Assembly (NCBI GenBank): GCA_037975125.1
Contig: CM075852.1
Span: 10,127,300 to 10,191,299 of the forward strand
DNA length: 64,000 bases
DNA from: Latrodectus hesperus
Taxonomy: Eukaryota; Arthropoda; Arachnida; Araneae; Theridiidae
Reading direction: 5' to 3'
Shown: positions 1-13,800 of the stretch, one piece after another
Numbering within the stretch: the first letter of the stretch is position 1
Layout of the letters: each line of letters opens with the position of its first letter
The notes under the pieces: generated by a model
Databases searched by the model: none
Told to the model about the DNA's origin: nothing
The model's input: the letters and a program-made list of their open reading frames with translations, nothing else
Position numbers and translations under genes: made by a program

Positions 1-290
1 TTGTTTAAAAATTATCTTCAAAGTACATTGAAAAAGGCAACGTTAGTGGATTTTTTTTTTAAAAAAAGATATCTTTGTCCAAAGCAATATAATAGAATTA
101 TATGAAAATTTGATATTCAATCAAATTTTAGCTCATAACCAAATATTTTGAAAGATTTTATTCCTTATTTTTAGTTTTCAATTTCATTAATTAGTATTAA
201 TCCTTTTTATTTTTAATTATTTTACTTTGATTTCATTATTGAAACATTTGATTTTATAAGCAGAATGTATGTAACTTTGAATATTTAATT
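1..290. other. AT-rich spacer, no feature
   Basis: Low-complexity AT-rich sequence. I see no open frame, RNA gene or repeat here before the SINE target duplication at 291. Confidence 0.6.
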
Positions 291-301
291 ATGTTATGTA
301 T

Positions 302-712
302 GTTGTTGTTGTTGCTTATGACACTTGGGCAATCGAAACTCGTTATGCCGTCGGCTATGCGAATTTAAGTCAGTATAGCGTGCTTCTTTTATGTAACCAG
401 AGCACCACGAAGGTTAAAATGTGACTCTCACCTTCGTGGAGCAAAGTATGACATAGTTGTAAGCTCCTCCGTTAGATGGCAGTACCAGAGGATATACTCC
501 CTCAATGTTGATATTAATCTGGAGGGGGAGGACATTTTCTCCAGACCATGGTAACTGTTTAACGACCGACCAGGAGTCTCTATTCCACAGATGTAACGAG
601 CACGTACATCGCATGTACTCCGTAGATCTTTGGCGGCATTGGGGACGGAACTCCACCCTTCTGGACGGAAGGGCCGATGCTCTAACCACTGGGCTACCAC
701 TACCACGGGCCC
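302..712 (-). mobile_element. tRNA-derived SINE, minus strand, with perfect target duplication
   Basis: Read on the minus strand, the element opens with a tRNA-like head. A match to the polymerase III A box (TAGCCCAGTGG) lies at 696-686, and a degenerate B box lies near 654-643. A conserved SINE body follows, and a CAACAACAACA-type tail ends at 302. The 11-bp direct repeat ATGTTATGTAT flanks it exactly (291-301 and 713-723), so both ends are defined. The same head, body and tail recur on the plus strand at 27528-27913, and the 3' half recurs at 48214. Open frames across it are incidental: SINEs encode no protein and depend on a LINE enzyme. The degraded B box suggests this copy is older or less transcribable than the 27.5-kb copy. 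Confidence 0.9.
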
Positions 713-723
713 ATGTTATGTAT

Positions 724-1905
724 AATAGTATCTTTTGTTTAAGTGTTATTTATTTATATGAAACTAATATTTTAATAAATTAAATGTATTGCTAAATTCT
801 TTATACTAAGCATAAATAATTTGAAATATGAAAATAAACAATTCCTCTTACAGTTTTAAATTTAATAGTTTAATATTCTTTTGAGTTTTATATTTTTCAA
901 TTTTTTTATTTTTATTCAATTTTCTATAACATTTTCTTAAAGATATCATAAAGTTGTGAAAAAGTGGAGCTAATATAACGTTTTTAATATTTTAATGAAA
1001 AACATCTTATACTCAGATTAGGAGAAATTTATATTGATTTTATATTTTATATGCATGAGAATGATTTATGTAATACCTATATTTAATAAACGGAATTTCT
1101 TAATTTCGTTCTGAATTATATACTTTTAAAGAGTTTTTTTTCAGAAAATATTGTTGAGATAAATATTACAAATTAAATAAATTAATTTGCTATGTAAATT
1201 TCTATAACAAGAAAATTTAAATTTATCATTAAAGTCAAAAACATTGCATTTTGACAAATTAAAAAATAATAATTGCAATGATTTAACGATTTTATTTTGA
1301 AATTTTTGTAAAAAAATTAATTTAAGAAATAACATCAAATCGTTGTGCATATAATATCAAATAATTGTAAAAAATATGATATTTTATAAAAAACAAAAGG
1401 GAAAAACAATTTCTGCTTCCGATTTGTCATTTCCATCCTAAATTTTGTAATTTAACAAAAACCCGATAAAACTTTCATGAAAGAACAATCCAAGACAGCA
1501 TTTTCTTATCAAGAATTTTTTTCTTGGCAACAGTCCAAATGATTACTACATGAAACTTCATGACTAGAAAACTTTTGTGGAGCTTTCTTTGAGGCGTCTT
1601 AACGCAATATAAATAGAGAAACTGTACTCTTTTTAGTTTCTTATAGTTACAAAAATATTTTTCTTACTTACATGTAATTTTGAAGAAGAAAGTTTAATAT
1701 TTCATCTAATTCGTTTTTGAATAGTAAAATTATGTATCGAAGGAAATGAACTCTACTCTCATTACATTCAATGAAGAAATTTCAATCATGATTTATTCTC
1801 TGGTTTTGAAGTATTCATTAAAATTCATAAATAAAATATTGAAGGTAATTTGTCTAAATGTTTGTAAATTAATTTTTGTCTAATTAAATCAAATTGATAA
1901 TTATA
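724..1905. other. AT-rich spacer
   Basis: About 1.2 kb of AT-rich sequence with poly-A and poly-T runs. The short open frames lack complexity or any recognised motif. Nothing supportable was seen. Confidence 0.5.
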
Positions 1906-2363
1906 GGGGGTGGTGTCAGTCGCCTTCACGTGGTGCCCTCTGTTTTCACTAAACGACTGACTCCTGTCGCTTCGTGCAGCCTACTACGTTCTTTCGGCTT
2001 CAGGATCATATTGCTGTTGTATTTTTAAAGGTCTTTTTCAAGGCCCGGACTATGGCTAAAGACAAGCTTAAAATGACTTTTTGGAATGCAGGTGGTTTTA
2101 CTAATGACAAGTTCACCGAACTAAAACTTATTGTTTTTTTAACACCTTCACCGTTTGGGTTTGAGGGACTCTCCAATCTGCCCTTTTTGCGGACTAGAGG
2201 ATATGACTGGTGACCACCTTTTCACTTGCCCTGGACTTTCGGACGTCGCAGATAGAAATTCTGCGGAAGATGACTTTTCATTCACCTCAAGATTGTATTG
2301 GGCTGCCCGACAGAGACTGATGGTTGAAAATCCAAGGTCGGGCGTAGGATAAAAAAAAAAAAA
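1906..2363 (+). mobile_element. Internally deleted non-LTR retrotransposon (5' end joined to 3' end)
   Basis: A GC-richer island starts abruptly after AT-rich DNA (at the G run near 1906) and ends in a run of about 13 A (2351-2363), as expected for target-primed reverse transcription. After a short leader, the ATG at 2052 opens a frame containing WNAGGFTNDKFTELK. This resembles the first strand of a LINE endonuclease/phosphatase domain, where the W-N-x-G-L pattern is typical. About 30 codons later the reading jumps frame near 2140-2155 into SPICPFCGLEDMTG-DHLFTCP. That is the C-x2-C...H-x4-C finger usual at the extreme C-terminus of LINE reverse transcriptase ORFs, and a stop follows at 2350. 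Endonuclease core, reverse transcriptase and RNase H are all absent. Retention of both termini argues for internal deletion rather than ordinary 5' truncation. No clear target duplication was found. The clade is not assigned. Confidence 0.7.
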
Positions 2364-5300
2364 GATATGTGCTTATATTGTAATTAATGTCATATATATC
2401 TAGTTTAATGTAAATATTATTCTTGACGAAGAATTTAAAATTATGATTCTTGTGCTAATTTTGCTGGAAAATAGTGATACGAAGTTTCGTGTCATGAATT
2501 ATAATGAAGTATTATGATTAAAATTATGTGAAAATATTTTGTATAAAATGAAAGCTGATAATTTTTCATTTTATATTTTATGAACTCATTTTTAAAATAA
2601 TTCTTAGTATAAGCTACACACACCCAACAACAATTACTATCACTATTGCTATTAACGCCTATTCTTATCAATGTTGAATATTTATTTGAGACACATTTAG
2701 CGACAGTTGTGGTATTAGTAAAGTACGAAATGTATTGTGGGATATTACTGGAAGATGATCATTTTTCGTTTGACCAGAAATTTGTTTTCACTTCTGTTAC
2801 ATCTCTATTTCACATTTTACTCTCTCCCAAATCTTTTGTTGTTTCACAAACATTATGTATTTACTTCAATAGATCAAATAGTTGAGTTTAAGAATTGGTT
2901 TTAATTTTTTATAGAAATGAAATCAGTAAAAATAGATCTTCCAATTTCCCAATAGTTTTAATTCTTAATAATTTTCTTCCACTGAATTATACAAGCAAGT
3001 TAAACCAGGATAAAAAGACAGTTTTAGTAAGACAAATCTCTTGAAGAAAGGTACAGTTTTTAACTAAAAAATCACCCAGGATATTACTTTAAAACCATCT
3101 TTTATGCATGATATAAAAATAAATATATTTAACAATACAAGTGCTTAAAAAAATTCAGATATCATTGATATATTTATGTTATATTGGTAAAGTCATAGAT
3201 ATTAATGTATAAATATATTATAAAATTCAGATGTATATTTTTGTTATAAAAGAACAAATTTAAAATTATGTTGCAGTTAAGATTCTTAACCTAATAATTC
3301 AACTCTGAATTTTATTTCATTTTTTATTCATTTCAAATGACACATAAATAATAAAGAAGGAATAAAGAAATCAAATCAAATTTATAAAACTATTTAAAGG
3401 TTAAACTGAACTGAGAGATTTATCTCAAATAAGTAGTTCTAAAGTTACAAATAAGGCAAATTTAGGTGGTTTTCAAGAATGAAAGAAGAAAAAGATAAAT
3501 TGCCCATTAAAAAAAAAGATTATGTAAATCAACCAGCCCGTATCTAATAGAAGCGCTTCTATTTCCTTCTGGAAAAAGAGGAGTGAACATTCAACCAATA
3601 GTTCATTTATTTAATTTGTGTTCATATGTTTTCTACCTTATTTTGCCTTGAAAATTAAACCTATTTCTACTTTTTAGTTTAATAATTCACATTTCCTGTT
3701 TTCAACTGAATCACATTTATTGTAGTAAGGAATGTATAAAACCAAAATTTGGGTTCTATTTAGACCCTAAGGACAAAAAGTGATCTTAAAGTAACAAACC
3801 AAAGAAAATTCAAATTGTTTTACTTGAGCAATACAATAATTTTTATTTCAAGCTATAAAGATTTAAGAAGATAAGCGATTTATCACAATTTCTTTAAATT
3901 ATCAATAGACTGGACTTATCACAATTTATTGATTATTATTCTTCTATAAAAACATTTCTAAAAGAATAAATCCGGTATAAACTGTGTTTTGATTGATATG
4001 AGAACAGGTATATGAGTTTTCGAGTGATATACTGTTTTATCGATTCACTTATAATTTTATAATAAAAAATTAACAATTTATAGTTATAATTATAAATTAA
4101 ACAATAATTAACAAATATATTCATGTAATTAACAATCACAATACAATTTTACTTCATTCAAAATCATTGAAATAGCTTATTTTTAAATAAATGAAATTTG
4201 AATATTACACTCCTGCAATGCTTAGTCTTTAAAAAGACAGCAACAGAATTATTATAATATTTTTTTATTATTAAAATAAATTGAAAATTTATAATAATAA
4301 ATTGAAACATGTAAAATTAATGCAATTCAATTATGAGAAAAATATTTGAATAAATATAAAACATTTTAAGCTAAATGACTAATTGTAAAATATATGAAAA
4401 GTATGTACATATTGAACTTACGTATTTTATGCAGCTATTCATCAACACGGGCAATTATTAATAAAAGAAAAAGAAGCTTAGGCAATTAGAAAATAAAATG
4501 AAAATTAATAACTGCTTGAAAAGGTTTGCATGAGAAAGTATTACTTTAAAGATTTAGCAATGAAGAACAAGTTTTTTGTGATAAAAAATTTCATTATATA
4601 AATAATTAAATTAAATTAACATTAACAACACCTGAAACTTGCTTAGAATGATTAAATGTATTTCTTGAATTAAAAGAATGGCAGTTTGATCATACACTTG
4701 TTCTGGATGAAGTGAAAAAGAAAATTTCATTAAGCAAACAATACACTTATCTCGATAAAACTAGTAATTTACAGGATATTTTTACAAACAAAACTTAACT
4801 TCAAAATAATAGAACAAATTAATATCATTTATAATCCCGTTTGCAAACATTGGAATAAATGTCTATTAAAAATGCTTATGCAGTTTATTTCTTATGGAAA
4901 AATGAAGTGGAATAATTACGTTAAATTATATAAGAAAATCCCTTAATTTTATCCACAGATATTCATTTGATTCCAATATATTATTTCAAAGTTAAATTTG
5001 GAGACCATGGTATAAAACACTATTCTCTATAAAAAATATTAACCACAAAATCAGAAAATTTCTCAAAATGAATCCAATTATTTACAAAATGTTCTCAGTG
5101 AAACTGAAACATGTATTTAAGTTAAAATTTCATTGCAAAAATAAAATAATTTATTTCGAAGAAAAAAGTGATTTAAATGTATCTTTATATTGTTAGAATT
5201 GGTGTGATCGATTAATAAAGAAATTCTTGTTGAGATGAAAGAAAAATTTCACTTCAAATAAGACGAGATGAGAAAAACAGAATACAAAGCAGTAGAAAAA

Positions 5301-8300
5301 AGCGAATAATAATAATTTGAAATTTTTAATCATAATATAATATTTTTAAATCATTATTAAATTAATTAGACTATACTATTATCATATTAACAATTTTGAA
5401 TAATATTAATTTCGAATCTTTGAAAAATGTAATAATTTCTTCTTTTGAATTATTTACAAATGTGACTGATTGGATAGAGAGTCGTCATTGTTTTTAAGCT
5501 CTTTAAGACAGTAATATTAAAAATAATTTTAAGTGATTTATGTTTCGGTTGAAAAAAGAAAAAAGAGAATTTGCTGACATTTGTTTATAAATATTAATTA
5601 ATATTATTGAAATTAATTAGATTTGAGAACAAACAAAGCAAACATTTTCCTCAGCTGTTTTTCGGCATTGAATTTAAGATATATTTAATGCTCATTTTTA
5701 AAAACTTATATACACAAATATATAAACATGAATTTAAAAATATAATCTTAATTCAATCTTTTTAATAAATCTACTTGTGTAAGATTTATCATTTAAATCT
5801 TTTTATTACAAATACAGGGAAAAATTGATAGTGAAGGAAGAAGGGAAGTTTGCAAGTTTATATCAAAATATTGATATGAAAGCAAAAGTGAAGTCGGATG
5901 GAAATATCGAAATGTTAGATGTTTTGAAGATAAGCGAAGTATTTGAAAAAAGAGCTTTTTTTTCAAAAGAATAAGAATAAAATTCAAGCCACAAATTCCG
6001 CTTTATGCGTCTTTTGGGAAGTGAAAAACTGTCTTTTCATTTCATTATTCTAGAATTTGTCACAGAACTTCTAAGCAACTGAACTATAATAATTTTAAAA
6101 TCAGAGAGTTATGCAAGAATATTTAAAAATGTATATTAAAAAATGTATATTAAAATAGATAAATAACCCAGGTCATCAATGTCAGACTGAGGATCGAAAA
6201 ATAATTTGACATCATAATGAAAAAGTTTTCTGTTTGAATTAAGAATTTTTTTCTTTGAATTACAATTGAAATTCTTATCTGAAAATCCATTCAAAATTTA
6301 TAATAATTTTGAAAAGTAAATTACGTAAGATTTAATTATTCTGTAAAATGATTTGATTATGAAATTTTAAATGCATAGAAAATTATACTCAAAAATGCAT
6401 AATGCCTTTATACCAGCTATACTAATACTGATTCAAAAGGAAAGTCATCGAATCGCAGATGACAGGATGGACATGAAAACTATGTGTCCTATCTTCACTT
6501 TTCATTTTCAATAGTTTCGATGTAAATTTACATTAATTCCATACCCAATGAGAAAGTAAAGATTTCTTTTAAAGTTCAATAAAAGTTCTTTTAAAGGTAA
6601 TTTATTGACAAAATATTTTAATCATATTAGCTTTAGAAACTTATGTATAATGGTTTTAAATAATATGCACTAAATTTTAAATATTGTTTAACATGCACAT
6701 AATATTATTAAGAAATAAAGAAACATAAGAAAGCATAACAAAAGTGAAAGTATACTTTGTCATGTGTTTCAAAAACATGCATGGAAAATGCTTAAATATG
6801 TGTTTAAATATGTCTTATTTTCAATATAACAAGTAGTAATATCTTATTGATAAATGTAAAAAAAAGACTCTTGCAATTTAAATTTGTTCTTAGTAAAACA
6901 TTTCCAACATTTAATTAAACTATTATGATAATAATATTATCTTGAGTTGCATTAGTTGATAATATTAATATGAACTGTCAATTGATTGAAGAATATTGGT
7001 GTGCATCGATATTTTCTGTTTTATAGATAATTGCAACAAAAATCATAATTTTAAATGTTTTGTTAAAATTTGGCTGAAACATAATACTTTATAGTTTTAA
7101 GTAAATAAATATTAAAAGAACATTGAAATATGAATTGTTTTAAACTTTTCAAACATATATTTTAGATGGAATTTAAAAAATATATATCGATAGAATAGTA
7201 TCATAAGTTGAACATACCTTGGAAATTAGCAGAAAGTGGCATTCCTTACTGTTTTATTGTCTTATTAGTTTATTGAAGGAATTGTGAAAGCTTTGTTTTT
7301 AGACAAAAATGTTGCAATCATAATATTGCAACTCTTCAACCCAATAGTCTGTTTGCAAGTTAGAGTATACTTTGCAAAGCTCAATCTCCGATTTGAGTAA
7401 TTATGTTAATTAGTGTATTCATTTAGCACTATATCAAGGCCTTAATTTGCATTCAGTGATAATATTACTGAAAAATTTAATGATAAAAATGTGTTATGTG
7501 ATACTGATAACGATTATGCTGATTAAAATTATTTCCCCTAGTGAGTTGCATTATATATGAGATTATTTCTATGTGTTCTTTTTTTTTTACTGAAATACTT
7601 TATGCATACGTATTCATAATTGCAACAGTAAGCTAAATTATTTATTTATTATATGAAACTGTTTATTTTGTGAATTATTTCTCTGAATGTTTACTTCATT
7701 TAATATTCGAAATTATGTTACTTCCTTTCATTAAACGCAGATGTCATCGAGTATTTTTTTCTTCTATATCAACCGTTGACAATTTAATTTTGTACCAGAA
7801 TGCTAGTGACTGACTAACTTAAAACATAAGCCATGTTTCATTTTGTTGCTGCTCGTTACTTATGTCTCGAGTGTTTATAATTTCGGACCAATGATTAATA
7901 TGAGAACGAAGGCATATGTTTCATTTCCTGCTTTTAAAAGTGTATTTATCCATAACTGTTAGAGATAAGGAGGGAATTTGAATCTAATAATTTTCTATCT
8001 GTCATTCTAAATATTTCAAAACCAATGAAATTAAAAAAATAAATATTGACCTTTTTTGATTTTTAAAAAATATTGCATATTATACTATAAACGGGTTTTG
8101 AGTTTATCAATACACAACTAACTAAAAATACATCAGAATACGGATGAAAAAATTTACCGATTTTAGTATTAAAAACCTAGTAAAGAGAATTTCCAATCAT
8201 TTTATTATTTGATTTATTTCTTCTGTTTATACGTGGAACTTAATTTCATTATGCGTTTTGAACACAAATATCGTTAAAACAATAAATATCATTACTTAGA

Positions 8301-8339
8301 ACTTCTCAGAAACCAAGGGCTTGCGAGTGCAGGCTAGTA

Positions 8340-8341
<2 letters not shown>
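2364..8341. other. 6-kb AT-rich spacer
   Basis: Very AT-rich with frequent stops on both strands. The short open frames at 2646-2885, 3936-4139 and 5793-5987 are low-complexity (F, I, K, N, L-rich) and look like chance. I see no transposon termini, RNA gene or tandem array longer than a few units. Confidence 0.5.

Positions 8342-8434
<93 letters not shown>
8342..8434. repeat. (TA)n microsatellite
   Basis: An uninterrupted TA array of about 93 bp. It ends 100 bp before the start codon of a Tc3-like transposase remnant, consistent with TA being the target dinucleotide of that superfamily. The poly-YI frames across it are artefacts. Confidence 0.98.
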
Positions 8435-8435
<1 letters not shown>

Positions 8436-8533
8436 TGCGAGAAAAAAATAGAAGGACACATGCAAAAATATTCCAACTGTTTTTCTTTCAAAAGACTTAT
8501 TTTGCTGAAATAAACCTCAATTTTACAGTTAAA

Positions 8534-9514
8534 ATGAACAAAAGGAAACCTTTAAGTGAATTTCAAAAAATCCAAATTGTGGGGTATAAAATGCTGGATA
8601 AGGTGTAAAAGAAATTTCAAGGCACCTACACATGAGCCCAAACGCTGTTTCTAACCTCTTGAAAATTCCAAAGAGTCAGAGGAAAGCAAAGACTGGCAAA
8701 TCCAAAAAATGAACATCACTTTGTCAAAAGAAAATCACTAAAAGAACTTAGAAAAACGAGTAAAAATACTGGAAAAGCACAAGACCAAGATGGAATCACA
8801 CATGTAACCGGAAGAAAACTTTACTATTATGTAAAAAGATTTGAAACGTTCATATTTAAGAAAAGAAAGCATGATCCTAAATGGAACGAAAGGCACACTG
8901 AGCACAGAATATAGTAGGCAAAAGAACGTTTGCCTTGGAGCTTCGAATGGACTTCAGTTATTTTTTCTGATGAAAAAAATTCAATTTAGCTGGACCAGAT
9001 GGTTGTCAATAATATGGGTATTGTTTGGGTACACAAGGAAAATCTTAATCTATAAGAGAGATAGTTGGTAGGAGGCATTTCAGTGGTTTGGATTATCTAT
9101 TGGGTATGGTAAAAAGACCAAACTAGTGTTTCTGAATGGAAAACAGAAACATACAGATTACATCCAGATTTTAAATTCAAAGTTTCTTCCCTATGACGCT
9201 GCGCTAGGCGAAAAAATTGGATAATTCAAAAAGATGAAGAATCGATTCACATGGACAATGAAACTAAGAACTGGTTTGAAACAAATAATGTTCGGATTTT
9301 GTCATGGATTCCTAAAGTACACACCTCAATATTTTTGAAAATTTTGGTCAGTAATTGTTTGGAGTGTTTTCACCGGGGGCAAGCAATATGAATCATTGAT
9401 CGAACATAGAGAATCTTTGAATTGTGTTTCAACAAAATGTGTGAAATCAAAATTCAAGACTTACAAGATACAGTGTTAAATAGAATCTTTGAATTAAAGC
9501 AGACAGCTAAATAA
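8534..9514 (+). pseudogene. Tc1/mariner superfamily (Tc3-like) transposase pseudogene
   Basis: The ATG at 8534 starts MNKRKPLSEFQKIQIVGY, resembling the N-terminal helix-turn-helix of Tc3-like transposases. The frame stops at 8608 and then must be followed through several frameshifts. Recognisable family landmarks, in order: the PWSFEW...VIFSDEK block with the first catalytic Asp (about 8935-8975); GPDGCQ; LVFLNGKQKHTDYIQILNSK (9124-9183); NWIIQKDEESIHMDN with the second Asp (about 9215-9262); ETKNWFETNNVR-ILSW; an NIFENFW-like stretch with the third acidic residue; and a C-terminal tail ending at the TAA at 9512-9514. The length (about 980 nt, 325 codons) is near the family norm. Multiple stops and shifts show an old, dead copy. 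Terminal inverted repeats were not identified. Confidence 0.8.
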
Positions 9515-9798
9515 TTTCTTATTTACAAGTCTTTTATTTTCCTTATTTACAAGTTTCCTTTTACTTATTTTCACACAACAGTTTTTCTGTTAACAGTATG
9601 ATGTGGTTGAAACTAATTTTTTATTGTAATAAGAGCAAAGTTTTTTATTTCATGTTACAGATATATTTTATTTCATGTTATAGATCTGTTTGTAAATAAG
9701 TTTTTATAAGTGGTGTAGTAAATTTATTTTGTAAAAATACAAAGATCTTCTCTTATTCAAAAAATCAAAGTGTTTTACTCTTTTGACGCATACATACA

Positions 9799-9932
<134 letters not shown>

Positions 9933-9949
9933 TACCTTTGGAATGCAGT

Positions 9950-10860
9950 ATGCAGTAGAGCCTGGATTCATTTAGGGGTCGACAGATACTGCTTAATTAT
10001 TTGCTTAGAAGAATGTAATACCATTTATTATGGTGATATTATTGAGATGACAAACGAGAATATAGAAATAAATTATAAAGTTTCAATTATATTGAAGACG
10101 GATGAATATGTGGATCAAGGAGGATGTTTAACGTCTTCCTATTGTTCAGCAAACTCTGATTGTAGAAGTCCCACTGCAATGATAGGTGCATTATTATCAT
10201 AGAAAATTTCCCCTCTCCTGCAATAAACAAAGTTTTCATCAAAAGATGGATCAGGATAATTAACATTTGTCTACACTTTCCAGAATTTTTATTCTTTTCA
10301 AGTGTCCGATTGATCCAGCAAACACCATAACACTGCTGCCCACATCATGACAGTTCCATTTTCATGCTTGACAGTTAAGAGGAGACAATCTCGATTATTC
10401 TTTTGTATATATGTCCTCCAAACGTGCACACACCCTATTGAATTAAGAAGTACAAAAGACGAGTGGTCCGATAATTTTACCTTTCTAGCTATCAACAGAC
10501 CAGATTTTTTGGGAGTGACATCACTGTAGATCACATTTAACATTAACATATGAGAAAAGTGGTTTGAGAATCGTTGCTCTACCTTAAATATTTAGTTTAT
10601 GAAAAACATCCTAACTGTAATTGTTTACACGGCAGAAGTTGATTTAGCTCATTGTTCACTTTTGCACAGTTATTTACTTTTTAGACGTCACAATTCACTT
10701 ATATATCCATCAGTCTCTTTCCCTGATTTTGCTTTTAAATCCACTATTTTACATTTCCGAGATTGCCTTGCCAAGCGGTGTGTATTTGTAGTATAGTTTG
10801 ACACCTTACATATAGGAACGCTTAAAAGTTGAGATGTATTGGTCCTATGATTTCAGCTAA
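9950..10860 (-). pseudogene. Tc1-like transposase pseudogene, minus strand
   Basis: On the minus strand, sequence upstream of 10549 gives VEQRFSNHFS, matching the pre-catalytic linker of Tc1-like transposases. The frame 10549-10298 then reads SDHSSFVLLNSIGCVHVWRT and TVKHENGTVMMWAAVLW. These correspond to the family blocks SDESSF...VWR and TVKHGGGSVMVW. The first catalytic Asp is present, but the residue after it is His instead of Glu. Further on (about 10190) DNNAPI marks the second catalytic Asp. A decayed stretch resembling the DLNIIEPLW block with the third acidic residue lies near 10080-10050. Several stops and frameshifts break it. The subfamily differs from the Tc3-like copy next door. 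N- and C-terminal limits are approximate and terminal inverted repeats were not found. Confidence 0.72.
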
Positions 10861-13800
10861 ATGAAAGATTAAATTTGGCTTCTTTGAAAATCTTAGGTGT
10901 TATACATGTTACGCATTTAAAAGAATGAAGCCTTATAGAAATTAAAAAAATGTATCCTATACTACCAGAATATAAAAACATTTATATTTATAAAAATCTT
11001 TTTGCCAGTATTGCATTTTAAGTCTTAGAAATCACATTCAAAAAATGTCACTTTTTGCACACAGGTATTTTCATTATTTTGATAAATACTTCACATATAA
11101 ATATATAAATATTTAAAGGATGTATAATTCTCACAAAATGTATACACACTTTGAATGGTCACAGAAAACTCATTTTTTTAAAATTATAAACGGTATTTTT
11201 CTACGAAAAAGCGATGCCATAATTCCTCAACCAAAGTTATCACATTCATTGATCTAGCTGGAAAGTCTAGTTATTGTTAAGTATCTTCCACTTAATGGTC
11301 AAACGATTAAATATTTTAAAAAATGGCACGAGATTTTACTGGGTCTTAAAAGTTTGAGATTGTTTTTTTGCTTTCGAATGACTGCGTGAAAGGAACTAGT
11401 AAGAATGAAAATGCGGGAATTAAACCAGTGTGTGTGTGTCCACATTTAATGTATATATTACATGAATACAAATCAAATTCAAGGTAGAATGAACAGGGCG
11501 TGATATGTATCTCTCAGATAAAACAACCTCTCATGTCTATGAAAGGTGAATCATCAATAACAATTTCATACGTGGTACATTGTTTTTGAAACCACGCCAA
11601 GGACTTTAATGCATATAGTTATCAATAAAGTTTTATTCACATCCTCTTGTACCGATATCATTCTGTTTTTCTTAAGGAGAACAGAAAAGACACGTTGTAG
11701 TAAACCACGTAACGTGGAAATAGTTGTGAAAGAATAAAAGTAGAAAAGTAAATGAATTTTCTATGACAAAACAAAATGTAATTACATATTTATATATATT
11801 AATGATCCATATTTATACAAACACACACACTTAACAATAATTCAATAATTAAATAATTGCTGATTAATATTGATGCAGCTAAAAATAAATATACAACAGT
11901 TCGAACTCATATATAGTTTTCTTTTTATAGAATTGTTCTTATAACATAAATTTTGAAAAAAAGATGAAAAAATTCTGACAAAAAATTAGTTTTAAATAAA
12001 TAAGATCAGATTTTTATGAAATACATGTTTTTTGCTTCTGAACAGATGCAATTGAAATCCTTTCTTACGCTAATTTTTAAAAGATACTTTTTACTTCCTT
12101 TTCGATGACGCATTGTTAATATATAAGGTAGCAAAATGCTTTTGTTGATAATTTGATTATTACAGAGATTTTCAGCATTTATTTAAATTGAGTAAGATTG
12201 TAACTCAGAAGAAGACATTGCAAATTCTGTTTTTTTTAAAAAGGTTGAATCTCTCGTATTGATTTGTAACTCTATTAAAAACTGTAACGAATCCCTAATG
12301 CCCAAAACCTTAACTTCTAAACTAAAATTTTCTTAAACAAAAAATATCTCTTTTTCTGCATTTTGAATAATTAATTAAAACTTAAATTACATACTGACTA
12401 ATATGTTAAATAAATAATTACTACACTTATACAAAATATTAACTTATTAAAAATACTTGATTATGTTAAATATGAAATTATTGTTTTATTTTACAAAATT
12501 GCTTAAGATGAATGCTTTAAAAACAATTTATATAACATAATTATTTTTTTAAAAAAATTGTATATCAATATGGAAACAAACAAGTATGTTGATATAGCTG
12601 CACTGCAGAATGAAAAAGAATAGAAGTAATAGATTCCTAGTATAATTTTTTGTTATGAATTAAAAAAAAACATTTATGAATTGACTTGATGTTGTCAAGA
12701 AAAGTGGGTTTGTAACAAGTTATAATTGTCTTCTTCGTTAAAGTATCAATATAAAACTTTATAGTATATGCTTGCGATGTTATATTGTACTTTATTTATT
12801 ACATTATTTTATACTATCATAATTTCTTTTACTTCATTTTAAAAATTAAACTTATATATTTTTTAACGTTACTAAATGCAAGCTGATTGTTATAGGTATC
12901 GAAGTGAAATCAAAAAAGTTAATTTTCAAATACAAAAACTAAAATAATCAATATGTTTTGCATTTAATTAAAAATTTTTGTTTATGAATTTGATCCGGAA
13001 ATCACATGATATCATTTTACAAAAGCAAACTCTACACCAAAACAATCCTCTCTTAACTAAAAAGAAACTGTTCATGTCCTTAAAATTTATAAAAATCAAA
13101 AATTAAAAAGATTAACAACTTTGACTTCTGAATCAAGTATTTACTACACACAAATTTATAAAACATTAATACTTATTCAATATATTATTTAATTTATTTT
13201 TTAAATTCACTACTACGGTCAATTATTCTTGAGGACGGCTACATTTAGTATAAAATATTGCTAACGTAAAATGTTGATGGTTTTTCTATAAAGCTTTATG
13301 CATTTGTTAATGATTAATTAAAATCTAATAAGGAATATGGCTACTAAATACTGAATTTTGTATCAGTAGATCAATCTCTTCCATACAAATTATGCAAACA
13401 TGGATGTATGAAGAATGGAAATGAATCTCTGGTATTAAATAATTCCAAATTGTTAAGCCCATTACTTCTCATTGCGCAAATCCATTATCTCTTATACAGA
13501 TTTTTCCATGTTACAATAGTTTATTCATGACTTAATGGATATCAGCATGTCAATTTGGACAGTTGTTATAATCTTTCCTCAGCGTTGTTTCAACAATTCC
13601 TAATAGATGAATGCATTTTATACATAAGCTACTGAAATTTGATAAGTAAATCATATCATTTAATGTCACATTTTATTTTGCGTTTATTTATATTTCATTT
13701 ATATAAAAATCATGTTTTAAAGTTTTGTCTCTATTTACAAAATAAAAAAGTAATATGTGTATTTGCTATCACAATTAAAGTGTATAAATTTGATATTAAA

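Noticed and set aside
414..783. Three overlapping 91-92 residue frames at the SINE
   Set aside because: They fall inside a tRNA-derived SINE bounded by a target duplication, and none resembles a protein.
8306..8608. Poly-YI open frames over TA arrays (also at 9704-10202, 17967-18248, 21905-22146, 40664-40972, 46275-46610, 61416-61707)
   Set aside because: They are translations of TA microsatellites and encode nothing meaningful.
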